Source: Ipomoea triloba
Lineage: Eukaryota; Streptophyta; Magnoliopsida; Solanales; Convolvulaceae
DNA length: 64,000 nt
Direction: 5' to 3'
NCBI RefSeq assembly: GCF_003576645.1
Contig: NC_044918.1
Location: 30,378,074 to 30,442,073 of the forward strand
Shown here: one piece after another, positions 45,748 through 56,944 of the stretch
Numbering within the stretch: position 1 is the first letter of the stretch
Layout: every line of letters starts with the position of its first letter
Translations under genes and position numbers: made by a program
The notes under the pieces: generated by a model
Database searches by the model: none
Seen by the model: the letters and a program-made list of their open reading frames with translations, nothing else
Told to the model about the DNA's origin: nothing

Positions 45748-47908
45748 TGTAACACCCCAATTTTCATCTCTTGGATTTATTACAAAATCCTAATAATACA
45801 ATACATTGCGGAAGCGTCTAACCAGCAGAAAACTGGGTGTTACCGCCACGCTTAGGTATCTTTCCTATACCCAAACTCTAAGGCTAAACTTACAACCTCA
45901 AATAACCATATCAATATCCAGATATGTACATATGGAAATAATCCCTCCAGGGTGTCTATTCTAGACTAGAGTGATCTTCAACCTCGACTCCCATCCTATT
46001 TAGAGCTCATCGGTCACAGGGACCCACGCTAGACTGCATCTAATAAAGGACACAATNAGCGAAGAAACTTCGCTCTGCAGTATAGATTAATCATACAGAC
46101 TCCCTCACCATTCATTATTATCACACGACTCCATAACCATCACACTTGATCAAATATATTTCCCCAAAATACACACTTTGGTTAGTGTTAGTCTCGTTAT
46201 GGAAATTCGAGTACAGGAGACACAATAATTTTCAAAACACAATTACTTTCCAAGTTAATAAATATAATGCACAAAAATAATATTTGGGCCTTCAAAAATT
46301 CACCCGGATGCCCGTAGGCTTTCAAAACATCGCAACACTCAGGGTTAAAAACATCGGGGAAAAACCGGGTCAAAAACAAGTCGAAAACGAGTCCGCGTCA
46401 AATCTGCCAGAAATTTCAGTTGGCGCAGTCCGAAAGATTGAGCCGGTAAAAATAGTTCCCGAACTCTTTTTCACTTGAAATTTTTATGGTAGAACCCCAA
46501 CTTATAGTACTTGATGTCCATAAAAAGTTTTGGTCATTTTGATCCACGAATAAACACAGAAAATTCCCTTTTCGCCCTTGGCAGTGTGCTGTCCAGAATA
46601 TTTTTCTCTCTGGACCAGTTTTGGAAAAAAATTCGAAAACCATACTTATACTACTCCGATCATTATGAAATTTTATATGCAGGTTCTACACTTATAGAAC
46701 TACATGTCTAAAAAAATAGGATCAAAATACCTTACCAATTTTTCCCAATAAATCTCGGAAGTTACTGCCAGAATCTATCCTGATTTCTTTTCACTATTTT
46801 CACAAGTATAAGCCTATATGGGCATAAATTCAACATATACATGCATAAATTAGCTATGAACATGTACATAAAAATTACCAAAAATCCAAAGTGTAGTTTC
46901 TTAGGCTAACTTGTAGATCCACGAACTTAACACATAATTTCCACGTAAAAATTCCTAGTCATATAATTTACTAGCATTTGTTCACCTTCAAGTGACTAAA
47001 CCAACTTAAGGGATTCCTTACCTCGATGGAAGATTTTAAAACCAAAGAAGTTGCTAGATCCTTCCTTTGAGTTCAAAGACCCTAAAAATATCACCATAAT
47101 AACAATATTTTTCATGCACCAAACATTAACACTTAAGTTCTAGAGATGATTTAATCCAACAAAGTCTAAGGTCTTACCTACACTTAGTCTCTTGGGTTGG
47201 AAGAATGCTTAGGAGCTCTTTGATCACAATGGAAGACCAAACTAATTTTTCTTCTTCTTCCTAATGGTGTAGTTCGAAAATGGGGTGGGAGAGTGAGAGA
47301 GAGATGAATGTGATTAGTGTAGATTTTGTCTTGAAGATCAAGTAACAAAGTGCAACACTCCCATGCCTCATTAATGCTAACATTAAATGATCCAATCTTG
47401 GCTAGATTTTGGTTGTCACTTGTCAATACCCTATGGAGTCCTTAAGAAGATCACAACTTATTTGGCCAGTTTATGGTTAAATCAGATGAATGCTCGGAGG
47501 ATTATAACTTAATTCGGGAAAATTCTAATACCAAAATTATTCTAAAAATAATCCCGTCGCAAATCACCAAAATTGGGAATTTTTCGGTATCTCGCGAAAT
47601 ATAGGTACAGAGTTCGTAACAATTTACCCCTTACAGTCCATTTAAAATTTTCTTGAACTAACTAGAAGTTCAGGCTTAATCGTATGATACTTAATAATCC
47701 AATTGCTAGGAAAATTGGAACTGAATCTATATCCTTAAAAATTTCTCGGTTCGTGACCGGTACGTAGTTCGCAGCTTATCGATAACTAATCTTTAAAAAA
47801 AAATCTTTCGAGCACCGAGAAGCCTTCTCTTAAATGTCATAGCTTAAAAAAAAAAATTATATCGATGTTCTCGAATCTTAACTTTGTCGGAAAAACCGAG
47901 GGGTTACA
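45748..47908. mobile_element. Solo LTR-like element, 2.16 kb
   Basis: It starts TGTAACACCCCAATTTT and ends AACCGAGGGGTTACA: TG...CA termini within an inverted repeat of about ten bases. TGGTT occurs at 45743-45747 and 47911-47915 (two extra bases on the right). The uninterrupted host would read 'cggagattggttagac'. No protein domains. A single N at 46057. Confidence 0.6.
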
Positions 47909-49256
47909 GTTGGTTAGACTTATTTTAAGCAATAGATTTAATAAATAATGAGAAGAGAATGGAAATTTAAATAGCAACAATGAAATGAAAAATAATATCA
48001 AATAGCAAATAAATATCAAATAAATGTCAATTGCAACTAGTATCCAACCCAATGCATAATATCAGTTCAATTCTAACAAGACAGATTATTGATTTGCAAG
48101 CCAAACTAACTTAACTCTTTACTAGATTGGTTATGGTTATTAACAAGCTCTAACAACCTGTCCTTCTTTACTTCGTCGGTAATCAAAACAAGCTCTTTAA
48201 TTACTTCCCTAGCTAATAAACAGTCCTAAACAAGCTCTTAAGATTTAATTTACTAACAACATTAATAGAATTAGAAAGACTACTAATCCTAGCCAACAAA
48301 CTCACAAGCTCGGCTCATTTAAGCTAGACTATAAATCTTCATAACACAAACTGAAAATCAATTATAATCAAATTGTGCTATGCTACCAACATCAGAACAC
48401 TTAAACAATTACGGATTCAAGGTTCTAACTAGCAATTTAATAACTTGACAATTGAACAATGGGCTCTTTTGCAACAATTAATTAAGCAATAATTTAAATA
48501 AATATAACAGAAGATGTATAGATAATAAAGTGCAAAGAATAATTTAGGCTAAATAAAGCTCACTGATCTTGTAGAATCAAACTTCAATAATTCTCGAATT
48601 GGAAAAATAAGAACTCAGCAGGAAATCGCAAGGAGTGTTTACAAAGTAAATAAGATTCTTCTGTACAAACTGATGATTTTTTTAAATCAAGTCGTGAGGG
48701 GGGTGCCTCTGGGGAGCCGAAACATTACGCTGACTCCACCACTCTACGTGGTCGCGTTACATACATCAGGTCTTCGAAATAAGCTTCTTCGCTTACAATT
48801 GGGGCAAGCATCAACAATCCTTCTCTCATCGTCTTGATAAGTCCCAAAAGATGCCAGGCAACCGGCGACTCTATTCTGTTCACGGTAGATCACTCGGAAA
48901 GAGATCCTCCACTCCCTGATTCTCTAAAGTAAATAAGATTCTTCTGCACAAACTGATGATTTTACTACTGAACTCCTTGCCTATTTATACTAATTTAGGC
49001 TTAGTACTATCCGTTCGTAATTGTTGTGGATGAAATTTGTAGAAGTTGCAGCTGTCCACGCGTCGCACGCCGCAGTCCGCAGCATCACTCGTCCGCACAC
49101 AGCCGAATTCGTCGCTCCTCAAATTACTGCATTCTCCGCAGGTCGCACGTTCGCTGTTGTCTACGTACTTAAAACAAAACAAAAGAAAATAAAATTAAAC
49201 TAAAAACAATTATAAAACAAAACTAAAAACCTAATAAAGTAAAGGTAATTAAGATA
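47909..49256. other. Older repeat-derived host DNA of the solo LTR
   Basis: It contains 'caagctc' motifs typical of non-coding retroelement interiors, but I cannot assign it. A 38-bp direct repeat (48643-48680 and 48926-48963, one mismatch) brackets a 245-bp GC-richer insert. About 49040-49160 is another GC-rich patch. No gene supported. Confidence 0.4.
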
Positions 49257-49837
49257 GGCAATTTATATCGTGAATCACGGTGCACAATGCATTGCGTACC
49301 TCGTACCAAAACGATGTCGTTTTGGTCATTTTAATTAATGATTTTTTTTTTTGGAAATTACGTTTCCCGTTTCGGTCGGTCTCTGTATTTATGTTAATAT
49401 TCTGTGTATTCTATGTAATCGTTCTATGTATTCCAGGCAACCATTCTATGTATTCTAGGCAACCGTTCTGTGTATTCATGTTAGTAACACATGTTGTGAT
49501 GTGTTCTTGCATTCGAATGTTTAGGAGGATGAATTCTGTGTATTTTGTGTCAATATTCTGTGTATTCATGTTATTAACACAGGTTGTGATGTGTTTGTGC
49601 ATTCGAATGTTAGGAGGATGCGTTCTTTGTATTTTGTGTCAATATTCTATGTATTCTTGACAAACATTCTGTGTATTCTAGGCAAACTTTATGTGTATTC
49701 TAGATAATGATTATATGTATTATAATTAATGAATTCCCTGGAGTCATTCGCGTCCGCGCCCACTAACATCAAAATGACGTTGTTTCGGACCAGGGTCCAC
49801 AGTGCACTGTGGACCGTGGTCCACGATATAACGATTG
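49257..49837. mobile_element. TIR element E of the palindromic GTGGACC family, 'tctgtgtattctaggcaa' core
   Basis: The left end is GGCAATTTATATCGTGAATC and the inverted right end CAATCGTTATATCGTGGACC; about 70 bp of each end pair. The flanks ATTAAGATA (49248-49256) and ATTAAGGTA (49838-49846) match at 8 of 9. The core repeats 'ttctgtgtattctaggcaac' and a 90-bp higher-order unit (about 49470 and 49560). Confidence 0.8.
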
Positions 49838-50109
49838 ATTAAGGTAGGTTTGGGTTGCTGAACATATATAGAATAATTAAAGGTATTTAAATTGGGCCAA
49901 TTAATAAAAACAATACAAAGTAAAACAAATATATAATTAGCTCAAATAAGGCCAATTCTTATTAATAGGTCCATTAATCCTAACTATTCAACTAACTATT
50001 ATATTAGTGCAAAAAATAAAATAAAGTGTAAAATAAATATAATGTTAAATAAATAAAACTAATTTATTATCAGATCAATCTAAATTAAGTATAAAAATAG
50101 TGCTTATCA
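49838..50109. other. Gene-free AT-rich stretch
   Basis: No gene or defined repeat. Confidence 0.4.
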
Positions 50110-50290
50110 ATATGCAAGCATCAATGGGAATTATTTATACTGGAACTTGAAGGGCAATCTCATATCAGAAAGAGTGAGAGACATTCGAGGGATAAGAACT
50201 TTGGTTCCTTCATGTCATGTGCCCCTTTAACTATTCTTGCTTCAACAATGTGATCTGCCCATCCAAACTGTTGAAATGCAATGTCCATAA
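50110..50290 (-). pseudogene. Helitron helicase remnant, minus strand
   Basis: The inverse of the 38060-38200 segment (gggcaatctcatatcagaaa; aaccaaagttcttatccc). It probably continues the Helitron whose end is at 45088. Confidence 0.6.
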
Positions 50291-50389
50291 CCGTTGATTG
50301 GCAGACTACACATGCTTCATATTTCATCAAAGTATCCGTTTCTTATGATATTATGATTTATAATATATAAGAATTGACAAATAAATTTG

Positions 50390-50830
50390 ATAATGCTAAA
50401 TACGACAACACGTAGCTAAAACGGGTAATACGATCTCTTATTAATCAAAAAGATCCAAGCCCGGTTTACAATACAAAGAAGGGCTAGAAGGGCTCAGCGG
50501 GTCGATAGTGGGCTTTCCTACTGTCCGAGCACACTTCAAGGCTTAGTCCTGAATCAGCCAAAAGATCCCCTCTCTCCTCATAAATGCGGTATTTATAAGA
50601 GAGGGAAGTTGCGGTCGCCGGGGCTCCGACATGGTGAGAATGTGGCACGCATGTGTCCGCCTCGCTCCTTGCCCAAGCGGGATGGAGCACGTGGCGGACC
50701 CCGACAAGGCCTCTACTAGCCGGGCGAAGCATCGACCGGTCCAAGACGGGCCGACCGCTAACTGGTCGGGCTGAGATGCCGACCTCCCGATCATGTTAAA
50801 CCGACCGGTGCAGGTGTATTTATACTATCA
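50390..50830 (-). mobile_element. LTR fragment, minus strand, GC-rich
   Basis: On the minus strand a GC-rich U3-like part precedes a TATA box (cttataaataccgc, about 50585-50600) and an AT-rich end with 'attaataagagatcg'. This order resembles a Ty3/gypsy LTR. Boundaries and partner LTR were not found. Confidence 0.5.
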
Positions 50831-51120
50831 AAATTAACTATAGTGTAAGCTTTTTAAGTAGCTTTTGTCTCACATTGGTTTGGGAAGTAGGTTTGCACAA
50901 CTACTTATACAAGAGTCTTTCTAAGGCTTATTGAATTATATAGCATAGAGGCTCTCTCTCTCTCACGCGCGCGGGTGCAAAACAAATCCCAAAATGAACT
51001 TGAAAAGGCTTGACTCGTGTGTGCCGACACCTGCAGGCACGAATGTCGTCCAGAAAATTGAGGATGACTCATGTGTGCCGACACCTGCAGGCACGAATGT
51101 CGTCCAGAAAATTGAGGATA
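50831..51120. repeat. Short duplication of 55 bp
   Basis: A unit containing 'gtgtgccgacacctgcaggc', then 'acgaatgtcgtccagaaaat', occurs twice in tandem (about 51011-51065 and 51066-51120). (CT)n and CG-rich runs precede it. Confidence 0.75.
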
Positions 51121-51129
51121 TTGTTTTTA

Positions 51130-52060
51130 TTAATAGTATTGATTTTGATTTATTTGTTGTTATAAATTATTGATTTACTCCAATGAATTTGTTAATTTTT
51201 AGGTACTTATTTGATTTTATTATCAAATTAATCAATACATGTGCAACATGAATACTACAGAAGGACGAACATATTTAAGTTGTGATTGTTTGTGTAAGGT
51301 AGAATCAGACGGTAAAAATCTATCAAAAGTACACACCCCTAAATTATATTTCTAAATAGTTTGATATTGTTTGGACTCCCTAATCAATCATTGACATTAA
51401 AGGTTGGTGCACCTGTTATGTTATTGCGGAACATAGACCACCCTCTTGGACTATTCTTGCTTCGAGAATGTGATTTGTCAATTTTGTGACGGTACGCGTC
51501 TCATCGTCACAAAATTAACAAATCACATTGTCGAATCAAGAATAGTTAATGGGACACATGAATTGAAGGAACCAAAGTTCTTATCCCCTGAATGTCTCTC
51601 ACTCCTTCTGATATGAGATTGCCCTTCAAGTTTCAACGTAAACAATTCTCATAACGTAAACAATTCTCATTGATGCTCGATCGCATATGTCATAACTATC
51701 AACAATAGCCAGGGCCAAACACTAACTCATTTTGGGCAAACCAGTGTTTAATCATAATCAATTGTACGTGACTTTTTCCCGAATCAGCCATCATGATGGC
51801 CTGAAGGTGTTAGCGCTAGACGAGGATGGACAAGATTCTATTAGTACTACCAATGTCGCCTACAAAGAGGTTTTTCAATAATGTGTAATTCGAACTGGTG
51901 ATATTATATATGTTTTTTTTTTCAAAGAGAAAATTTGCCAAAGTTATAAAACCCTAAACACTAATATATAAAATCATCAAAATTTCAGCACTGGATGCTT
52001 ATATATACACATTAGATATTAATTTAAAAATTATTTGGTCAAAAGTGCGACATGAATAAT
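51130..52060 (+). mobile_element. Second Helitron copy with helicase remnant
   Basis: Homologous to 37707-38760 without the 234-bp MITE. The helicase remnant (51404-51885) has its own small duplications (ctcataacgtaaacaattct repeated near 51650; a 61-bp inserted piece near 51455) and stops. Confidence 0.7.
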
Positions 52061-52613
52061 TGGATATAGTTCATGGTGCTAGATAACACTTTAGCCTTTT
52101 TCTTTTTATGTTACGTGAAATGCATAGATTAGAATTTGATCTTACGTTGCTCATCGTTCATGCCTTATATATGTTGATTGTATATGTGTGAGATTTCATT
52201 GTTCATTAGTTGGACATCCAACATTCGTAAATATAGTAAAAAAAAAAAAAAAAAAAAAAGCCAGCGTCATGAACACAATTAAAAATTACAAATTATAATG
52301 CAGAGTAAATTAATTTTTTTGCAATTGCAGGATATTAATCATGGACTCACTACTAAATGTTTTTTTTTTTGAGTGACGATAAAAACTCACAACTACTACT
52401 TGAGGGTGTGCCTGGATAAACTTCACTCTTGTATAATAGTTAAAAAAACTACACAAGAAAGGTAAACTGCACTAAAAACACGTTGTGTGACTAATTCGAC
52501 CAAAAGAGTGAAATTTGTTTTCATCTTTTTTAATGTAACGTAAATGTAATAATTAGTTTGATGATAATAGTTGACTTGGTGCCAAATATATTGTCAATTA
52601 GTCATGTTTAGAA
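52061..52613. other. Gene-free; diverged duplicate of 33600-33900
   Basis: Includes poly-A at about 52240-52259. The last 9 bases (52605-52613, TGTTTAGAA) are the target duplication of the next element. Confidence 0.5.
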
Positions 52614-52892
52614 GGAGTTAATTCCAGAAATGGTCGTTCGACTATTGACTTTTACCAATTTTTGTCCTCGACTTTTAATTTAACCAAAGTAGGTCCCTTA
52701 GCTATTGATTTTGTACCAATTTTGGTCCTTCTATTAAATCTATGTTAAATAGGTATTAAAATTGAAGGCAAAAATGTAAAATCAATTATTTTAACATTTC
52801 TTCTTCACTTTTTTAACTATTAAAAATGGTTAGCAATAGGTGCTTTGAGTTCTTTTAAGTTTGTTCCTTGTACGTGAAAAAATTGGAATTTA

Positions 52893-53108
52893 GGGTGTGT
52901 TTGGTAGCCCGAAAAATGATTTCTAGGGCTTTTGGTGTTTGACAGTGCTTGGAAAATGCAGTCAACGAAAAACATTTTCCGTTGACCAAGGAAAATGAGG
53001 TCATTTTTTCTAGAAAATGACTTTCGAATTTTTTTCCGGACGTCATTTTCCGGACTTTGCTTCAATAATTTTTTTGGCCAAAATGACCACATATGTTACT
53101 TTTTAAGA

Positions 53109-53157
<49 letters not shown>

Positions 53158-53338
53158 TTTAAAAAATTAAAATGTAAAATTATACAATTTAATTCATTTT
53201 CCAGAAAATGAACCAAACACACAAAGACAGTTTTTCAGAATGCAACCAAACACCGGAAATGAAATTGTTTTCTGAAAATTGACTAATTTTTCAGAAAATA
53301 TTTTCTAGAAGTCATTTTTCTACTTTCCAAACACACCC
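52893..53338. mobile_element. PIF/Harbinger-type MITE nested in the Pack-MULE
   Basis: GGGTGTGTTTGG ends in inverse orientation, TTA on both sides (52890-52892, 53339-53341), inner 'gaaaatga' arms and a (TA)n at 53118-53151. Confidence 0.85.
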
Positions 53339-53381
53339 TTAATGAGATGCTTAATGATGTTATGTTGGTTGATGACGACAG

Positions 53382-53555
53382 GTTAGGAAAATGAAGACCA
53401 TTACTCCTCATTGGGACTATGTTGAAGCGCCATGTGAATATGCTTCACATTGTGGAGGTTGCAAGACCCAGAATTTATCATACGAAACTCAGCTCATAGC
53501 CAAAGAGCAACAAGTTCATGAGCTTGTGTACTCGGATCAAAATTCAGAATTGTGA
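53382..53555 (+). pseudogene. Captured exon of a TrmA/RumA-type RNA uracil-5-methyltransferase
   Basis: After an acceptor-like 'gatgacgacag' the frame reads VRKMKTITPHWDYVEAPCEY, then ASHCGGCKTQNLSYE and AKEQQVHELV before diverging to a stop (TGA, 53553). The C-x6-C-G-G-C...Q pattern is the cysteine region of bacterial RumA/TrmA-like and plant TRM2-like m5U methyltransferases. Only this region is present; no SAM-binding or catalytic part. It lies between the arms of a Pack-MULE-like element, so it is a transduplicated fragment and not a gene. Confidence 0.75.
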
Positions 53556-53681
53556 TGGAGGTTAAATATACAATAACACTCCACATCTAATTAGAGAATT
53601 TACAAACAAAAAAAAAATGAAGAAGAAAGGTTAAAATATTTGGGTTTACAGTTTTGCCCTCAATTTTAACACCTACTTAAC

Positions 53682-54170
53682 GGCTATGTTTGGCAAACCT
53701 AGCTGAAAAGGTAGCTGAAAGCTGAAAAGTAACTGAAAACTGAAAAGCTATAAGCTCAAAGCTGAAATCTGAAGAGTTGTTAAGCTAGCTGTTATGCTTA
53801 AAAGTGTTTGGTAATTTTTGATAAGCTGATAAATGTAAAAAGACTAAAAAGGACGTCTCCATACAATTTAAATAATTTTAAATTTAAATAGGTTTGTTTA
53901 TAAATTAAAATATAAAATAATGAAATCAATATATTTAAATAAAATATAAAGTAAGAACATATATTTGAAAATATATAAATTTTTCTCAAAAAAAAAAAAA
54001 GAAAATATATAAAGTGAAAAAAAATGTTTATAATTCATAAGATTAGTTCATACAAAAATTAATGTTCAAACACAAATGTCAAACTAAAATTACAACCAAA
54101 CAGAGTTTATAGCTTATTAATAGCTTAAAATAAGCTATAAGCTCCTAAATAAGCTCTGCCAAACAGAGCC
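53682..54170. mobile_element. MITE of the GGCTATGTTTGGCA family nested in the Pack-MULE
   Basis: Left GGCTATGTTTGGCA and inverted right GGCTCTGTTTGGCAGAGC, flanked by AAC on both sides (53679-53681, 54171-54173). The opposite Pack-MULE arm shows the uninterrupted sequence (ctatgttaaatagg inverted), which supports a 3-bp AAC duplication. Confidence 0.8.
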
Positions 54171-54302
54171 AACATAGATTTAACAGAATGACCAAAATTG
54201 GTACAAAATCAATAGTTAAGAGACCAACTTTGGTCAAATTAAAAGTCGAGGACAAAAATTAGTAAAAGTCAATAGTCGAAGAACCATTTCTGAAATTAAC
54301 TT

Positions 54303-54651
54303 TGTTTAGAAGTGTATGAAATGTAAAAGTAATTATTACATTTATATTTAACATACATGTAATAATTAATTTTAGATGTAATCTTTATTTAATGCATTCC
54401 AAGCCCTTCGACATTAAAAATGTACATTCTCATTAGCGCTTTTGATATTAATTGATTGCATTCACTATATATGTTCAACTCTTTTAATTTCATAGCTCAC
54501 CCTAATGTCACATCAGAGTGTGTACATTTTAAAAAATAGTATCTCTCCATCGAGTGCGAATATAAACTTAATAAATTAAACAATATATAATAAACACACA
54601 AATTAAAATTAAGAATCCATAATAAAACTATATATAATTTAAATTTGGAAT
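54303..54651. other. Gene-free; diverged duplicate of 33890-34340
   Basis: Continues the duplicated stretch interrupted by the Pack-MULE. No gene. Confidence 0.5.
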
Positions 54652-55279
54652 AAGGTTCAAATTGGCCACTGAACGTAACCTGAAAGTGCAATTAGGCCAT
54701 TGAATGAAAAAAAAATGTGCAATTAAGACACTGAACACTCCAAATGCATGCAATTTCACTTGATAGCAAGTTACCTTCCATTTCATCAGGTTGCCTGCTT
54801 ACATGGATGGTGAGTATACATTTTAAAATATTCTTTTAATAATAAACTTTAAAATTAAAAATTAAAAATTAATTTAAAATATTTAAAAAATATTAATATT
54901 AAAAATATTAATATTTTTTTAATTTTTAATTTTTATTTTTAATATTTATTAAATAATAAACTTTAAAAATAAAAATTAATTAAAAATATTAAAATATTAA
55001 ATTAAAAAATTAATATTAAAAATATTAAAAATTAATATTTAAAAATTAATATTTTTAAAATGTTTAATTTTTAATTTTTATATTTATTATTAAAAAATTA
55101 TTTTAAAATGCCACATCACCATCCATGTAAGCAGATAACTTGATGAAATGGAAGGTAACCTGCTATCGGGTGAAATTGCATGCATTTGGAGTGTTCAGTG
55201 GCCTAATTGCACATTTTTTTCGTTCAGTGGTGTAATTGCACTTTCAGGTTACGTTCAGTGGCCAATTTGAACCTTATTC
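54652..55279. repeat. Foldback element with 'ggaataaggttcaaattggc' arms
   Basis: Arms of about 160 bp pair closely (ggccactgaacgtaacctga against its inverse; aatgcatgcaatttcac against its inverse). The centre is an AT-only stretch of 'attaaaaa' repeats. Confidence 0.85.
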
Positions 55280-55410
55280 CTTTAAATTTTATTCATCATC
55301 CTTGTAATTATTCACAACACGCTCCAGCCCCACCTCGAAGTGAGTGATGTAAATTTTAAAATTTTGCATCACTTTAGCTAACTGTGAATACAAACTATAT
55401 TTATCTTAAT

Positions 55411-56659
55411 CATGGTTGCAATAGGCGCTAGTCGGGCGGTAGACTAGCGCCTAAGCGGTCTAGGCGGCGACCTATAAAACAAAAAAATAATGCATGTGTG
55501 TGGGTGTATGTCATATATATATATATATATATTTCTATTCAAATGTGGCCGCGCCCTTACGTGCGGCCGTGCGGTTTACACCACTCAACAATGTTAAGAA
55601 ATGCACCACTCAATAGAAATACATTGAGTGGTGTGTGACCGCACGGGAGAGCACGGCTGCACCTGAAATTATATATCTATATATATATATATATATTTCT
55701 ATTCAAATGTGGCCGCGCCCTTACGTGCGGCCGTGCGGTTTACACCACTCAACAATGTTAAGAAATGCACCACTCAATAGAAATACATTGAGTGGTGTGT
55801 GACCGCACGGGAGAGCACGGCTGCACCTGAAATTATATATCTATATATATATATATATATTTCTATTCAAATGTGGCCGCGCCCTTACGTGCGGCCGTGC
55901 GGTTTACACCACTCAACAATGTTAAGAAATGCACCACTCAATAGAAATACATTGAGTGGTGTGTGACCGCACGGGAGAGCACGGCTGCACCTGAAATTAT
56001 ATATCTATATATATATATATATATTTCTATTCAAATGTGGCCGCGCCCTTACGTGCGGCCGTGCGGTTTACACCACTCAACAATGTTAAGAAATGCACCA
56101 CTCAATAGAAATACATTGAGTGGTGTGTGACCGCACGGGAGAGCACGGCTGCACCTGAAATTATATATCTATATATATATATATATATTTCTATTCAAAT
56201 GTGGCCGCGCCCTTACGTGCGGCCGTGCGGTTTACACCACTCAACAATGTTAAGAAATGCACCACTCAATAGAAATACATTGAGTGGTGTGTGACCGCAC
56301 GGGAGAGCACGGCTGCACCTGAAATTATATATCTATATATATATATATATATTTCTATTCAAATGTGGCCGCGCCCTTACGTGCGGCCGTGCGGTTTACA
56401 CCACTCAACAATGTTAAGAAATGCACCACTCAATAGAAATACATTGAGTGGTGTGTGACCGCACGGGAGAGCACGGCTGCACCTGAAATTATATATCTAT
56501 ATATATATATATATATTTCTATTCAAATGTGGCCGCGCCCTTACGTGCGGCCGTGCGGTTTACACCACTCAACAATGTTAAGAAATGCACCACTCAATAG
56601 AAATACATTGAGTGGTGTGTGACCGCACGGGAGAGCACGGCTGCACCTGAAATTATATA

Positions 56660-56702
<43 letters not shown>

Positions 56703-56936
56703 TTTTACTGCTCTTATATATATAAATTTGAATATATATAAATATAATAAAAAATTAACAAGGTCGACTCGTTCGAGTTAACTCGGCTAATTTTGCCGAG
56801 TTTGGCGAGTTAACTAGGTGCTAGGTGGCTGTCTAGGCGGCCGGCCACTTAGGCGGACGCCTAGGGAGCAATTCACCTCGGTTTAGGGGCGTCTAGCGCC
56901 TAAACGGTGCCTTAGGCGGGGATTTTTGCAACAGTG
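55411..56936. mobile_element. hAT-type non-autonomous element
   Basis: A perfect 8-bp duplication ATCTTAAT (55403-55410 and 56937-56944). The ends are CATGGTTGCAA and (inverted) CACTGTTGCAA, followed by 'ctagcgcctaagcgg' / 'ccgtttaggcgctag' motifs. 8-bp duplications and short CA-starting TIRs are typical of hAT. It carries the seven-fold 164-bp array. Confidence 0.85.
55541..56701. repeat. Seven tandem 164-bp repeats derived from a (TA)n-associated element
   Basis: Unit starts at 55541, 55705, 55869, 56033, 56197, 56361 and 56525, period exactly 164; I see no differences between units. Each unit holds one copy of the 12117-type element (gtggccgcgcccttacgtgc ... accactcaa ... gctgcacctgaa) plus 'atatatct(at)n tttctattc'. 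The last runs into a longer (TA)n to 56701. Confidence 0.9.
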
Positions 56937-56944
56937 ATCTTAAT

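Larger units (their letters stand above)
52614..54302. mobile_element. Pack-MULE-like element, 1.69 kb
   Basis: A perfect 9-bp duplication TGTTTAGAA (52605-52613 and 54303-54311). The inverted ends extend about 140 bp: GGAGTTAATTCCAGAAATGG at the left against AAAGTTAATTTCAGAAATGG inverted at the right, and both continue 'tcgactattgacttttac'. A diverged empty site is at about 33887-33900 (gtcaggtttagaaatg). Long TIRs, a 9-bp duplication and an internal gene fragment fit the Mutator/Pack-MULE type. Two younger MITEs are nested inside. Confidence 0.85.

Noticed and set aside
55541..56662. CRISPR-like array of regular repeats
   Set aside because: Plant nuclear DNA; units are whole 164-bp copies with no unique spacers.
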